A stretch of DNA of 64,000 nucleotides from Shewanella sp. UCD-KL21 (GCF_001957135.1 NZ_MPHK01000008.1:140924-204923); one strand, 5' to 3'. Shown: positions 50,171 to 59,417, counted from the first letter of the stretch. Notes: generated by a model not told the origin, from the sequence alone. Made by a program: numbers and translations.

Positions 50171-50392
50171 GGGGCATGGTTTTTTTAAGCCAGTAAACTC
50201 TAATGATAAATCAGCCATGCTGAGTATAAAGTGCCACTATTGCAGCGCTTTTAGGTTAATTAAGCGAGTAATAGATGTAAATTAAAATCATCATGACTGA
50301 TAACAGTCTTTTCCCATCTCAGTTACTTTCAATTGCCTAGTTCAAAGTTATGCAGTCGTGGTAAGTTTTTATATTTGTATTTGCAGACTTTT

Positions 50393-50420
50393 TTGATATA
50401 ACTCCCCCTTGGTATATAGT
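50393..50420 (+). promoter_or_regulatory. Predicted sigma-70 promoter of the M23 gene
   Basis: A -35-like TTGATA (50393-50398) and a -10-like TATAGT (50415-50420) are separated by 16 bases. This would start transcription near 50427. Confidence 0.5.
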
Positions 50421-50452
50421 ACTTAAGCACTCATTAAACTAGTGCTTAAGTA
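50420..50452. promoter_or_regulatory. 12-bp inverted repeat over the predicted transcription start
   Basis: Perfect arms TACTTAAGCACT and AGTGCTTAAGTA with nine bases between. The predicted -10 ends at its first base, so it is placed like an operator; as RNA it would be a leader hairpin only in part. Confidence 0.6.
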
Positions 50453-50516
50453 TACATTCTTTTCTACGTATATTAATACGTGCAGTAGGGCGGACACGAG
50501 ATTGCTTTCAGCTCAA

Positions 50517-51791
50517 ATGGATAAGCTACAAACGCTGGTTGCTAAAGCGCAAAACTTACCCACATTACATCGAAAATTATTGCTAGCAAGCGTGTTTATT
50601 GTCGCGGCGGCATTACTGTGGCCAACTCCGCAAGAATTTGCCTCACAGCGGATCCCCGTAGCCCTTGATATCGAAGCCTTGATCCCACAGGTAGCCAATT
50701 ATACTCCTGTTGAAATTAGTGAGCCGGTTGCGCCGACTTTTGAACGTGTTATTGAGCAGGGTGACACCTTAAGTCAGTTATTTGAAATAGCCGGTATTGG
50801 TCAACAGACCATGTATAAGGTGCTTGAAGCTGATTTAAATGTACTGGCATTAGATACATTATCGCCGGGTAATCGAATTCGATTTTGGCAAGACGAACAG
50901 CAAAACCTAACCCAACTAGAGCTGTATTTTAATCCTGCTTACCAAGTGGTATTTAGCCGTTTTGACGATGGCAGTTACGAGGTTAACGAGGTCAATATAG
51001 AAGGCATTTGGCAAAACCGTATTATTAGCGGTGAAATCAATGGCTCATTTTATTTATCGGCCCAGCGCTCAGGTTTAAGTGCCGCGCAAATACAAACCAT
51101 AGAAACGTTACTTTCAAGTAAGCTTAAATTTTCACGTGATTTGCGTGCAGGTGATAAATTTTCAGTATTAATGAATGATCAATTTATTGAAGGCGTATCC
51201 ACCGGTGCTAGCAAATTAGAAGCCGTGCGTATTGAAACCAAAGGTAGAAATATTAGCGCTTTTCAAAATGTGGATGGTAATTTTTATGATGACAAAGGCC
51301 AAGGCTTAGCCAGTGCATTTCAGCGAGTACCGCTAGAAAGGCAGTATCGTTTATCTTCGCATTTCAATCCGACCCGTAAGCATCCTGTTACTGGTCGAGT
51401 CTCGCCACATAACGGTACTGACTTTGCCACACCTACTGGCACCAGAGTGGTAGCGCCGGGGGATGGTGTGGTGTCAATGGTCACTAATCATCGCTTTGCA
51501 GGCAAGTATATTGTGATTGAACATGACAATAATGTCAGAACTCGCTACTTACATATGTCGAAGTTCTTGGTCAGAAAAGGCCAGCGAGTTAAACGCGGGC
51601 AGGTGATTGGCTTATCAGGCAGTACAGGTCGGGTGACGGGACCACATTTACACTATGAGTTTCATGTTAATGGTCGCCCAGTTAACCCAATGAAGGTGAG
51701 TATCATTGAAGCCTCGGTATTGCCTAAAAAGCAAATGAACGCCTTTAAGCAACTGGTGAAAACCAAACAAATGATGATGGATTTAGGTTAA
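50517..51791 (+). CDS. M23-family murein endopeptidase (MepM/YebA-like)
   Basis: A 424-residue protein with one N-terminal membrane segment (about 22-37, LLLASVFIVAAALLW), a LysM/OapA-like domain (VIEQGDTLSQLFEIAGIGQQ) and a C-terminal LytM domain. Metal ligands: H in SPHNGTDFA and the pair in GPHLHYEFH. It should cut cross-links in peptidoglycan in the periplasm. I start it at the ATG at 50517; the frame is open to a GTG at 50442 but that GTG lies inside the inverted repeat and has no ribosome site. It ends at a terminator shared with the convergent HNH gene. Confidence 0.9.
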   Translation: MDKLQTLVAKAQNLPTLHRKLLLASVFIVAAALLWPTPQEFASQRIPVALDIEALIPQVANYTPVEISEPVAPTFERVIEQGDTLSQLFEIAGIGQQTMYKVLEADLNVLALDTLSPGNRIRFWQDEQQNLTQLELYFNPAYQVVFSRFDDGSYEVNEVNIEGIWQNRIISGEINGSFYLSAQRSGLSAAQIQTIETLLSSKLKFSRDLRAGDKFSVLMNDQFIEGVSTGASKLEAVRIETKGRNISAFQNVDGNFYDDKGQGLASAFQRVPLERQYRLSSHFNPTRKHPVTGRVSPHNGTDFATPTGTRVVAPGDGVVSMVTNHRFAGKYIVIEHDNNVRTRYLHMSKFLVRKGQRVKRGQVIGLSGSTGRVTGPHLHYEFHVNGRPVNPMKVSIIEASVLPKKQMNAFKQLVKTKQMMMDLG

Positions 51792-51820
51792 CCCATTTAA
51801 TCTTTTTATCGTTAAATTAA

Positions 51821-51855
51821 AACCACTTTCAATACGTTTGAAAGTGGTTTTTTAT
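51821..51855. terminator. Shared terminator of M23 and HNH genes
   Basis: Arms AACCACTTTCAA and TTGAAAGTGGTT with loop TACGT are followed by Ts. Its right side overlaps the stop codon of the minus-strand HNH gene. Confidence 0.88.
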
Positions 51856-52286
51856 TTGCGCCATTTGGTTTCTGAGCGATTTGATTTACCAAGGTTACAT
51901 TTATCGCACAACACTTGTAGGTTATCGATATCGAGCGCAAGTTCAGGGTATTTTGAGCGAGGTTTGATGTGGTCAACGTGCATGACTGCGCCATGTTGTG
52001 GGCTAGCGCCGCAGCACTGACAAACTGAGCCGTACTTTTCAAACGCGTTTAGACGCAGGCTTAACCATTTTTGAGATGAATAAAAAGATACTGATTTGGG
52101 TTCTTCAAATGGGATTAACTCCCAATCATTAAATTCGCATGGCGCCAGTTCGGGTCCCATCAAACCCACCGAAAAGCCTTTAAGTTGATTATCCTTAAGC
52201 CAGTTACGAATGGCTTTCATGGCTGCTTTTTCGGTTTTATATTTTCGAGTACGACGATTGTCGCCCCTAAAGCTTGCTACATACAT
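51852..52286 (-). CDS. HNH endonuclease-like protein
   Basis: A 144-residue protein. The C-terminal HNH domain is complete: zinc ribbon Cys89/Cys92 and Cys127/Cys130, the VDH catalytic segment (His103, Asp105, His106) and the N in DNLQVLC. The N-terminal 80 residues carry a small basic domain (RGDNRRTRKYKTEKAAMKAIRNWL). It could be a nicking or repair nuclease; its role is unknown. Good TAGGAGGG-type ribosome site before the ATG. Confidence 0.85.
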   Translation of the reverse strand: MYVASFRGDNRRTRKYKTEKAAMKAIRNWLKDNQLKGFSVGLMGPELAPCEFNDWELIPFEEPKSVSFYSSQKWLSLRLNAFEKYGSVCQCCGASPQHGAVMHVDHIKPRSKYPELALDIDNLQVLCDKCNLGKSNRSETKWRK

Positions 52287-52327
52287 TAATACCCTCCTAA
52301 GAAAATAGCGTTATTAATATCTTAAGC

Positions 52328-53011
52328 TTAATAAGGGGCTTTTCCTAGCTCAATGCAGGTCAGTAATAAGCGTAAGTCAAATTCCAGCTGGTGGTAATCG
52401 CTGGTCATATATTCGCACAGTTGATAAAAAGCTTTGCTGTGATCTTTTTCTTTAAGATGGGCTAATTCGTGCACCACCACCATCCGCAGTAGTGGCTCAG
52501 GCACATGGCGTAGTCGTGATGAAATTCGAATTTCATTCTTGGCTTTGACCTTACTTCCCTGTACGCGACTAGCGTAGGTATGTAGGCCTAAGGCTTGATG
52601 ACTGAGGGTAATTTTGTCGTCAAAAACCACTTTAGAAAGCGGCGCAGACTGTTTTAAAAATTGCTGCTTAAACACCATGGTGTAGTCATAAAGCGCTTTA
52701 TCAGTGCGTATATCGTGCACACTTGGGTAACGCTTTAATAGCACGGCAGCTAAGCTGTCATTGGCGATATAGCCTTTGACTTGCTCGATGGTTTGGGCTG
52801 AATAACCGGCAATGTATTTAAGCTGGGCTGATTGCTGTTTTTTGGCCTTAACCTCATCAATGGTTACCAGGCTTGCTAGGGCTTTCTTAGCCGCCAGTTT
52901 AGTCGCTGCAGCTTGATTAACCGCTTTTACCGTCATTTGCGGCGGCGCACTTGGTCTGACTTTTTTTGATGTAACAGGAGTGGAAAATGAGGCGGATTTT
53001 CTTGAATTCAT
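52328..53011 (-). CDS. YgjP-like (DUF45) zinc metallopeptidase
   Basis: A 227-residue protein with the zinc-protease core VVHELAHLKEKDHS: His181, Glu182, His185 and a following His191 at the place of the third ligand. The first 50 residues are basic and disordered. YgjP family members have this layout; the substrate is unknown. No signal peptide, so it is probably cytosolic. The start ATG (53011) has a weak ribosome site. Confidence 0.85.
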   Translation of the reverse strand: MNSRKSASFSTPVTSKKVRPSAPPQMTVKAVNQAAATKLAAKKALASLVTIDEVKAKKQQSAQLKYIAGYSAQTIEQVKGYIANDSLAAVLLKRYPSVHDIRTDKALYDYTMVFKQQFLKQSAPLSKVVFDDKITLSHQALGLHTYASRVQGSKVKAKNEIRISSRLRHVPEPLLRMVVVHELAHLKEKDHSKAFYQLCEYMTSDYHQLEFDLRLLLTCIELGKAPY

Positions 53012-53112
53012 AGGGATATTTATTGCTTACTTTAAGCTTGTCAGTAAGCTGCTTTTACCCACAAACAGGCAATAAAGCAGCTTACTCACAAGAAAATCTA
53101 ATTCAAACTGAG

Positions 53113-53550
53113 TTAGATTTTGCCATACATGTGGCGGTTTTGCTGAGCATATGCTGCTTCAAAAGCAGGTAATTGCACACGTTTAAGCTCAAGAGTATCA
53201 AGATCGGTTTGTGGCGGATTACGCTTTAGCTCTTCTTTGATAATCACAGGGCTAATAATCGCTACTGGTAATTCAGTAATTTGAATTGCCGCTTCAAGCT
53301 TAAAGCTGGTAGCAGAGCCAGAGAACTTGCCTTTTTGTTCACGTTCAATAATCACGATTTCATCAACTTTGTAATCTTCCATTAATTTATGGAAAGCAAA
53401 ATGAAATTCACGAATTGATTCTGTTTCAACAGATTTTGAAATGCTGAACGAGATTTGACGACATTCCGGTACGTTGAATGACTCTTTCTCATAATTTAAT
53501 AAACTGATGATGGCTTCGCCACCTTTTAATTCTACACCACAAATCTTCAT
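53113..53550 (-). CDS. DUF3010 protein
   Basis: A 145-residue protein that matches the DUF3010 pattern, common in Shewanella. It begins MKICGVELKGGEAIISLL, then KVDEIVIIEREQKGKFSGSATSFKLEAAIQ and ends MYGKI. The strand-turn-strand opening with an acidic residue (GVELKGGEA) recalls RNase H-like folds, but this is my inference. Function unknown. Separate transcript from its neighbours is likely, with 78 and 101-base gaps. Confidence 0.8.
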   Translation of the reverse strand: MKICGVELKGGEAIISLLNYEKESFNVPECRQISFSISKSVETESIREFHFAFHKLMEDYKVDEIVIIEREQKGKFSGSATSFKLEAAIQITELPVAIISPVIIKEELKRNPPQTDLDTLELKRVQLPAFEAAYAQQNRHMYGKI

Positions 53551-53628
53551 GTTATACCTTACTTAGAGCGAGTTTATTTGGCATGTTGTTGAGCTGTGCT
53601 AAACATGTTCATGCTGTCAAAATTACGG

Positions 53629-54996
53629 TTATTCTTCGTCGCTGACAATTGAATCGTCAGTTTCGATAATTTTTGCTGGTTTTGCTTTACGGCGCATTGG
53701 TGCATCGCCAATATCAACACCGGTGGCAAAACGCTTGTCGCGTTTAGGCGCCGCTTTTGGCTTCTTGCTAGCGACACGCTTGGCATTACCTGTATTGGCA
53801 TCTGCTGATTTTGCATTGGCGCTTGATGCCTTAGGCTTGTCTCTTAAGCCTTTAAATTTAGCTTCAAGGCCTGGGATAGTTGAGAAGTCAAAGTTCTTAC
53901 GTAAGAACACTTGTACTTTCTTAAAGCTATCCCAGTCTTTTGGGCCTACTAATGAAATTGCATCGCCTTTAGCGCCTGCGCGGCCAGTACGGCCAATACG
54001 GTGTACGTATTCTTCAGCAAACTTTGGCATATCAAAGTTAATCACTAATGACACATTTAATAAGTCTAACCCGCGCGAAGCAACATCTGTGGTGACCAAA
54101 ATCTTTTGTTGCCCGCGGCTGAATTTGTCCATAATTTGGTTACGTGCAGACTGGCTTAAGTCACCACTGAGCGCAGCGGTTTCTAGCCCTTCTGCAGCCA
54201 ATAGTTTGGCGAGTCTGTCAGTGTCTGAGCGCGTGGCAGTAAAAATAATCACTTGCTTGTGCTGTTCAGTTTTAAGTATGTGCTGCAATAGAGCTTGTTT
54301 GTGATCAAGGTGGTCAACTAAAAAGACGCGCTGAACAATATCTTTATGTTCGGCATGTGATGCGCCAATAGATACATGACTAGGGGTCTTTAATAATGTT
54401 GCGGCGATATCATTGATGTCGTCATGATCTAATGTCGCTGAAAACATCAAGGTTTGTCTGCGCTTATGATCTGCTGCGTCATTAATGGCTTTAAGTTGCG
54501 GTGCAAAACCAAGATCCAACATGCGGTCGGCTTCATCAAGTACCAGTAACTCTAAGCCATTTAAGTATAAGTGGCGCTGCTGAAGGTGATCGGCAATACG
54601 TCCAGGGGTTGCCACAATAAAGTGTGGATCACGAGACAGCGATTTTGCTTGATCGTTAAAGTTCTCGCCACCTAAAATACTAATGGCTTTATATTGGGTA
54701 TTGGCAACCAGTAAACGTAACTGACCATAGACTTGCTGAGCAAGTTCACGGGTTGGCAATAAAATCAGAACGCGAGGGTCTTTTTTAGAGAGGGCCCTAG
54801 TCGATATTACCCGCTGCAGAGCAGGTAATAAAAACGCCAGGGTTTTACCTGAACCGGTTTTAGATGATGCCATTAAATCTTTACCCGCTAGGGCAATTGG
54901 CAGGGCTTGCTGCTGAATTTCTGTTGGCTCAGAAATGCCCATATGCTTTAGACTGTCTAGTAAGCGTTTATCTAAAGAAAAATCGGTAAATAACAA
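53629..54996 (-). CDS. DEAD-box RNA helicase
   Basis: A 455-residue ATP-dependent RNA helicase. Q motif and motif I (ASSKTGSGKT), Ia (PTRELAQQ), DEAD box (VLDEADRMLD), SAT (FSATL), and the second-domain motifs TDVASRGLD and HRIGRTGR are all present. A basic tail rich in Lys and Ala (about 385-455) binds RNA in such proteins. The type resembles SrmB/RhlE helicases that aid ribosome assembly and mRNA decay, but the exact orthologue is not decided. It is divergent from the rssA-like gene. Confidence 0.93.
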   Translation of the reverse strand: MLFTDFSLDKRLLDSLKHMGISEPTEIQQQALPIALAGKDLMASSKTGSGKTLAFLLPALQRVISTRALSKKDPRVLILLPTRELAQQVYGQLRLLVANTQYKAISILGGENFNDQAKSLSRDPHFIVATPGRIADHLQQRHLYLNGLELLVLDEADRMLDLGFAPQLKAINDAADHKRRQTLMFSATLDHDDINDIAATLLKTPSHVSIGASHAEHKDIVQRVFLVDHLDHKQALLQHILKTEQHKQVIIFTATRSDTDRLAKLLAAEGLETAALSGDLSQSARNQIMDKFSRGQQKILVTTDVASRGLDLLNVSLVINFDMPKFAEEYVHRIGRTGRAGAKGDAISLVGPKDWDSFKKVQVFLRKNFDFSTIPGLEAKFKGLRDKPKASSANAKSADANTGNAKRVASKKPKAAPKRDKRFATGVDIGDAPMRRKAKPAKIIETDDSIVSDEE

Positions 54997-55114
54997 AGGT
55001 AAATCCCCTAAAAAATGATAGCCAGATATTATAACGTGTAAGCGGCTTGATAGCCAACAGCTTAAGCGTAAGATAAGCTGCTAAGGTGTGCAAAAATGGT
55101 TAAGGGTTGGGTAA

Positions 55115-56089
55115 ATGTCTAAGGCTTCAAAAGAAAATAAATCATCACTTCGTGTCGGGATCGCCCTCGGTAGTGGCGCGGCTAAGGGCTGGGCTCATAT
55201 TGGGGTGATTCAAGAGCTGGCTGCCATGGGGATCCACCCTGAAAAAATTGCTGGCTGCTCTGTTGGGGCTCTGGTGGGCGCAGCCTATGCTAATGATCAT
55301 TTAGCAGAGTTACATGAGTGGGTGAGCGGCTTTTCTAGTTGGGACGTTTTAGGGTTAATGGACTTAAGCTGGCGCAAAGGTGGCTTGATCAGTGGCGAAA
55401 AAGTATTTGACGTTTTAGCTGGTCGAATAGGCGATCTAAAAATAGAGCAATTACAAAAGCCGTTTGCGGCAGTGGCGACCGATTTATATTCTGGCCAAGA
55501 AATTTGGTTCAAAGAAGGCGACTTACGTCATGCGGTAAGAGCCTCGTGTTCAATGCCGGGCTTTTTACCCCCAGTGCAATTGCATGATCGCTGGTTAGTG
55601 GATGGCGCAGTGGTAAACCCTGTGCCAGTGTCAATGTGCCGCACCATGGATGTTGATGTCGTGATTGCGGTGGACTTAAATGGTCACCGCCGGAACAGTA
55701 TGCATATGTTGCCTCAGCAAATGACCAGCTGTGCGCCCACAGAAATTGAAAAGCAACTCGTCGACAAAGAGCCTGAGTCGGCATTTATGGATTTACTAGG
55801 TAAAGGCAAAGAATATATTAATAGTTTTTCAGAAAAGTTTTCCACAGGCACAAAATCTCACCCTGGGATGATAGCGGTGATGTCGCAATCGATGGATATT
55901 TTAGAGCAGCGCCATAAACGCGCCAGATTAATGGGCGATCCACCGGATGTGTGTTTAGTGCCGCAACTTGCTGATATCGGCACCATGGAGTTTCATCGCG
56001 CCGATGAAGCCATAGAAGCAGGCCGTCAATCTGTGCGCCAATCAGCGCATTTAATTAATGCAGCCCTGGGTATTACCCCAAAAGGTTAA
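55115..56089 (+). CDS. rssA: RssA-like patatin phospholipase
   Basis: A 324-residue patatin-fold protein. The oxyanion loop is GSGAAKGWAHIG and the catalytic dyad is Ser49 in GCSVG and Asp163 in VDGAV. The length and motif spacing fit the RssA/YchK family (301 residues in E. coli); E. coli rssA lies before the RpoS adaptor rssB, but no rssB is seen next to it here. Substrate unknown. The ATG lies soon after an AAGGG-like site (TTAAGGGTTGGGTAA). Confidence 0.9.
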   Translation: MSKASKENKSSLRVGIALGSGAAKGWAHIGVIQELAAMGIHPEKIAGCSVGALVGAAYANDHLAELHEWVSGFSSWDVLGLMDLSWRKGGLISGEKVFDVLAGRIGDLKIEQLQKPFAAVATDLYSGQEIWFKEGDLRHAVRASCSMPGFLPPVQLHDRWLVDGAVVNPVPVSMCRTMDVDVVIAVDLNGHRRNSMHMLPQQMTSCAPTEIEKQLVDKEPESAFMDLLGKGKEYINSFSEKFSTGTKSHPGMIAVMSQSMDILEQRHKRARLMGDPPDVCLVPQLADIGTMEFHRADEAIEAGRQSVRQSAHLINAALGITPKG

Positions 56090-56166
56090 CGCCATGCTTT
56101 AGTCATTAGTGATTTTTAACGGTTGAAATCACCTTGTTTAAGCATCAAAATACCAGTGTTCATCTG

Positions 56167-56258
56167 CGATAACTATTTGTATAAGCCTACGATAACTATT
56201 TGTATAAACCTACGATAACTATTTGTATAAACCTGTGATAAATAGTCGTATAAATCTG
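56167..56258. repeat. 23-bp tandem repeat, four copies decaying at the end
   Basis: The unit CGATAACTATTTGTATAAAC with three more bases repeats at 56167, 56190, 56213 and 56236; the first three copies are nearly identical and the fourth has changed. A degenerate fifth copy seems to follow. No spacers, so not CRISPR. Confidence 0.85.
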
Positions 56259-56412
56259 CAATTAGTCAGTGTAAATCTGTAATAAATAGCAGCCTATTTA
56301 TAGGCGTTTCGCCGCTCAGTAGCTGCTTTTTATAAGCTGGTCAAGTTCAACTTTTCTAAATAGTGTTGAGCTTGGCAGTAATTTTTTTCATTTTGTTCCC
56401 CTTCATCAAAAC

Positions 56413-56426
56413 ATGATCTAGATCAT
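56413..56426. promoter_or_regulatory. FNR/CRP-type operator upstream of nrdD
   Basis: ATGATCTAGATCAT differs from the FNR consensus TTGAT-N4-ATCAA only at the first and last base. Its core TGATCTAGATCA also matches the CRP core. Upstream of an anaerobic reductase gene, FNR (EtrA in Shewanella) is the more likely binder. Confidence 0.65.
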
Positions 56427-56454
56427 GGATTTTTAGTGCCTATTATTGCCTAAT

Positions 56455-56501
56455 GCACCATATATTGTGTTTGTTGATAATTACGTGTGGATATATAGTG
56501 T
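56455..56501. promoter_or_regulatory. Pair of NrdR boxes
   Basis: Box 1 GCACCATATATTGTGT at 56455-56470 and box 2 TGTGGATATATAGTGT at 56486-56501 share the ATATAT core and GTGT end; they start 31 bases apart, about three helical turns, the spacing typical of NrdR boxes upstream of reductase genes. Confidence 0.85.
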
Positions 56502-56532
56502 TTATATCCTGTGCATAAAAGGAGTAAAAGTA

Positions 56533-58653
56533 ATGCCTGTAGTAATTAAAAGGGACGGTTGTCGTACTCTATTTGATGAGTCGCGAATTAAGGATGCCAT
56601 TGTTGCAGCAATGGAAACTGCTACAGGTAGTGCTGATGAAGACTATGCTTCAACAGTCGCTTGTGTCATTAGAGATCAAGTTGCTAACAATGAAGAAGTA
56701 GAGATCCATCATCTACAAGCTTTAGTTGAAAACTTATTAATGGAAGGCCCTCATAAAGAGGTTGCGCGTCATTATATTGAGTATCGTCACGACCGTGACA
56801 TTTGCCGTGAAGCCAAAAGTAAATTGAACTGCGAAATTCGTGGTTTGGTTGAACAAAGCGACGCGTCAATTTTAAATGAAAATGCCAATAAAGACGCTAA
56901 AGTTATTCCAACGCAACGTGATTTACTTGCGGGCATCGTGGCGAAACATTATGCCAAGTCGCATCTACTGCCAAAAGATATTGTTGCTGCACATGAGTCA
57001 GGTCAACTGCATTATCACGACTTAGACTATGCTCCATTCTTCCCAATGTTTAACTGCATGCTAATTGATTTAGCTGGCATGTTAACCCATGGCTTTAAAA
57101 TGGGTAATGCTGAAATTGATACTCCTAAATCAATTTCAACTGCGACTGCTGTAACTGCGCAAATTATTGCCCAAGTGGCTAGCCATATCTATGGCGGCAC
57201 CACTATTAACCGCATTGATGAAGTATTAGCTGAGTTCGTTCAAAAGAGCTATCAAAAGCAGTTGGTTATTGGTAAAGAGTGGGGCGTAGCGGATGTTGAA
57301 GCCTTCGCCATGGCACAAACTGAAAAAGAGTGTTACGACGCATTCCAGTCTTTAGAATATGAAGTAAATACCCTTCATACCGCCAATGGCCAAACGCCAT
57401 TCGTGACCTTTGGTTTTGGCTTGGGCTCGTGCTGGGAAGCGCGTTTAATTCAAAAGTCGATTCTTAAAGTACGTATGGCAGGTCTAGGTAAAAACCGTAA
57501 AACAGCGGTATTCCCAAAACTGGTTTTTGCTATTCGTGATGGCCTAAATCATAAAGCTGCTGATGCTAACTACGATGTGAAGAAGTTAGCATTAGAGTGC
57601 GCCACTATGCGCATGTATCCCGATATCCTTAACTATGAGCAAGTTGAACGCGTTACCGGTTCATTTAAGACCCCAATGGGTTGTCGTTCATTCTTAGGGA
57701 CTTATGAAGAAAATGGCGAGTTAATTCATGAAGGGCGTAACAACTTAGGTGTTGTTAGCTTGAACTTACCTAGAATTGCCATTGAAGCCAAGGGCGACGA
57801 AACCGCTTTCTTTGCCTTATTAGAACAGAGAATGACACTCGCTCGTAAAGCACTCGACACCCGTATTGCCCGCTTAGTAGGTGTAAAAGCGCGTGTTGCA
57901 CCAATCCTATATATGGAAGGTGCTTGTGGTGTGCGTTTAAATGCCGATGATGATGTGTCTGAAATCTTTAAAAATGGTCGCGCGTCAATTTCATTAGGCT
58001 ACATTGGCTTACATGAAACCATTAATGCACTTTATGGTACTGATGAGCACGTGTTTGATAGCGAACTGTTACGCACTAAAGCCATTGAAATTATCTCAGT
58101 GATGAAGCGCGCAACTGAAGCGTGGAAACAAGAAACAGGTTATGGCTTTAGCCTATACAGCACCCCAAGTGAAAACTTATGTAGTCGTTTCTGCCAGCTA
58201 GATGCCAAAGAGTTTGGTGTAGTTGCAGGGGTTACTGATAAAGGTTACTACACTAACAGTTTCCATTTAGACGTCGAAAAGAAAGTTAATCCATACGATA
58301 AAATTGAGTTTGAATTACCGTACCCAGAAATCACCAATGGTGGCTTTATTTGTTACGGTGAGTTCCCGAACATGCAGCACAACATTGAAGCATTAGAAAA
58401 CGTCTGGGATTACAGTTACACCAGAGTGCCTTATTACGGCACTAATACCCCAATCGATGAATGCTATGACTGTGGTTACGTTGGTGAGTTTAACTGTACC
58501 AGTAAAGGTTTTGTGTGCCCTAAGTGTGGTAACCATGAGCCAAGCCGCGTGTCGGTAACCCGTCGTGTATGTGGTTATCTAGGCAGCCCTGATGCAAGAC
58601 CATTTAACTATGGTAAGCAAGAAGAAGTTAAGCGCCGCGTTAAGCATTTATAA
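56533..58653 (+). CDS. nrdD: Anaerobic ribonucleoside-triphosphate reductase
   Basis: A 706-residue class III reductase that makes dNTPs without oxygen, using formate as reductant and a glycyl radical. N-terminal ATP cone (MPVVIKRDGCRTLFDESR), the catalytic barrel, four Cys of the zinc site (CYDCGYVGEFNC...CPKC) and the radical glycine Gly681 in RRVCGYLG near the C-terminus; E. coli has 712 residues with the same position. The ATG at 56533 is chosen for its AGGAG at ideal distance; the frame is open further upstream to 56446 but this would place the NrdR boxes inside the gene. Followed by nrdG. Confidence 0.97.
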   Translation: MPVVIKRDGCRTLFDESRIKDAIVAAMETATGSADEDYASTVACVIRDQVANNEEVEIHHLQALVENLLMEGPHKEVARHYIEYRHDRDICREAKSKLNCEIRGLVEQSDASILNENANKDAKVIPTQRDLLAGIVAKHYAKSHLLPKDIVAAHESGQLHYHDLDYAPFFPMFNCMLIDLAGMLTHGFKMGNAEIDTPKSISTATAVTAQIIAQVASHIYGGTTINRIDEVLAEFVQKSYQKQLVIGKEWGVADVEAFAMAQTEKECYDAFQSLEYEVNTLHTANGQTPFVTFGFGLGSCWEARLIQKSILKVRMAGLGKNRKTAVFPKLVFAIRDGLNHKAADANYDVKKLALECATMRMYPDILNYEQVERVTGSFKTPMGCRSFLGTYEENGELIHEGRNNLGVVSLNLPRIAIEAKGDETAFFALLEQRMTLARKALDTRIARLVGVKARVAPILYMEGACGVRLNADDDVSEIFKNGRASISLGYIGLHETINALYGTDEHVFDSELLRTKAIEIISVMKRATEAWKQETGYGFSLYSTPSENLCSRFCQLDAKEFGVVAGVTDKGYYTNSFHLDVEKKVNPYDKIEFELPYPEITNGGFICYGEFPNMQHNIEALENVWDYSYTRVPYYGTNTPIDECYDCGYVGEFNCTSKGFVCPKCGNHEPSRVSVTRRVCGYLGSPDARPFNYGKQEEVKRRVKHL

Positions 58654-58698
58654 ATAGCTTATTCATGAAGTTAGCAAAGCTAATTCCGTGATTAAACC

Positions 58699-58727
58699 AA
58701 CAAGGCGCATTAAGCGCCTTGTTTTGG
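58699..58727 (+). terminator. Hairpin between nrdD and nrdG
   Basis: Arms AACAAGGCGC and GCGCCTTGTT with loop ATTAA and a weak U-rich tail (TTGGTTTTG). A partial terminator lowering nrdG would fit its role as an activase. Confidence 0.6.
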
Positions 58728-58804
58728 TTTTGCTGTGGCTTAGTGAGGCAAATAGGTTTACAGCGTGAGTGTTTACGCAACAATGAGCAGTAAGAGAAGT
58801 GATT

Positions 58805-59278
58805 ATGAATTACCATCAGTATTTTCCTGTCGATGTGATCAACGGCCCTGGTACCCGTGTGACCTTGTTTGTTTCAGGTTGTGAGCATCAATGCCGTGGT
58901 TGTTATAATCAGTCTACTTGGGATCCTCGTTCAGGCCATGAATTTAGCCAAATGATGGAAGATCAGATTATTGCTGATTTAAATGATACTCGTATCAAGC
59001 GCCGTGGTTTATCACTTTCTGGTGGCGATCCATTATTCCCTGCCAATCTCGACAGCATTTTGTCTTTGGTTAAACGGGTAAAACAACAATGCCCAGATAA
59101 AGACATTTGGCTATGGAGTGGCTACAAGCTCGATCAAATGTCCCTCAAACAACTGCAAGTATTAGACTATGTAGATGTATTAGTGGATGGCAAGTTCGAG
59201 CAAGATTTAGCCGATCCCAGTTTGAAGTGGCGTGGTAGCAGTAATCAAATTATTCATGATTTGGTTCAAATAGATTAA
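58805..59278 (+). CDS. nrdG: Anaerobic reductase activating protein NrdG
   Basis: A 157-residue radical-SAM enzyme that makes the glycyl radical of NrdD. CxxxCxxC is Cys26, Cys30, Cys33 (GCEHQCRGCYN), and the SAM motif is LSLSGGDPLFP. E. coli NrdG has 154 residues. A GTG two codons upstream is possible; ATG 58805 has AGAAG upstream. It lies 151 bases beyond nrdD. Confidence 0.96.
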   Translation: MNYHQYFPVDVINGPGTRVTLFVSGCEHQCRGCYNQSTWDPRSGHEFSQMMEDQIIADLNDTRIKRRGLSLSGGDPLFPANLDSILSLVKRVKQQCPDKDIWLWSGYKLDQMSLKQLQVLDYVDVLVDGKFEQDLADPSLKWRGSSNQIIHDLVQID

Positions 59279-59417
59279 CCATAAGCTGCTGTGGATAATG
59301 TGTTTCGTCTAACGAACTGTTATACTTCGCCTCCGTAAACGTGTTGGATTGATACAAGTGCTGTGTTTGAGCATGTTATTGTGTCAGTGGCACAATGTTG
59401 AAATTTAAGGTAACACA

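Larger units (their letters stand above)
56090..56532. other. nrdD upstream region with tandem repeat and operators
   Basis: This 443-base spacer has a 23-bp tandem repeat at 56167-56258 in its first half. The second half is the control region of nrdD: FNR-like site at 56413-56426 and two NrdR boxes at 56455-56501. No gene was seen. Confidence 0.7.

Noticed and set aside
56446..56532. N-terminal extension of NrdD to a TTG
   Set aside because: It would include the NrdR boxes in the coding region and adds 29 residues not found in the family; ATG 56533 has an ideal ribosome site.
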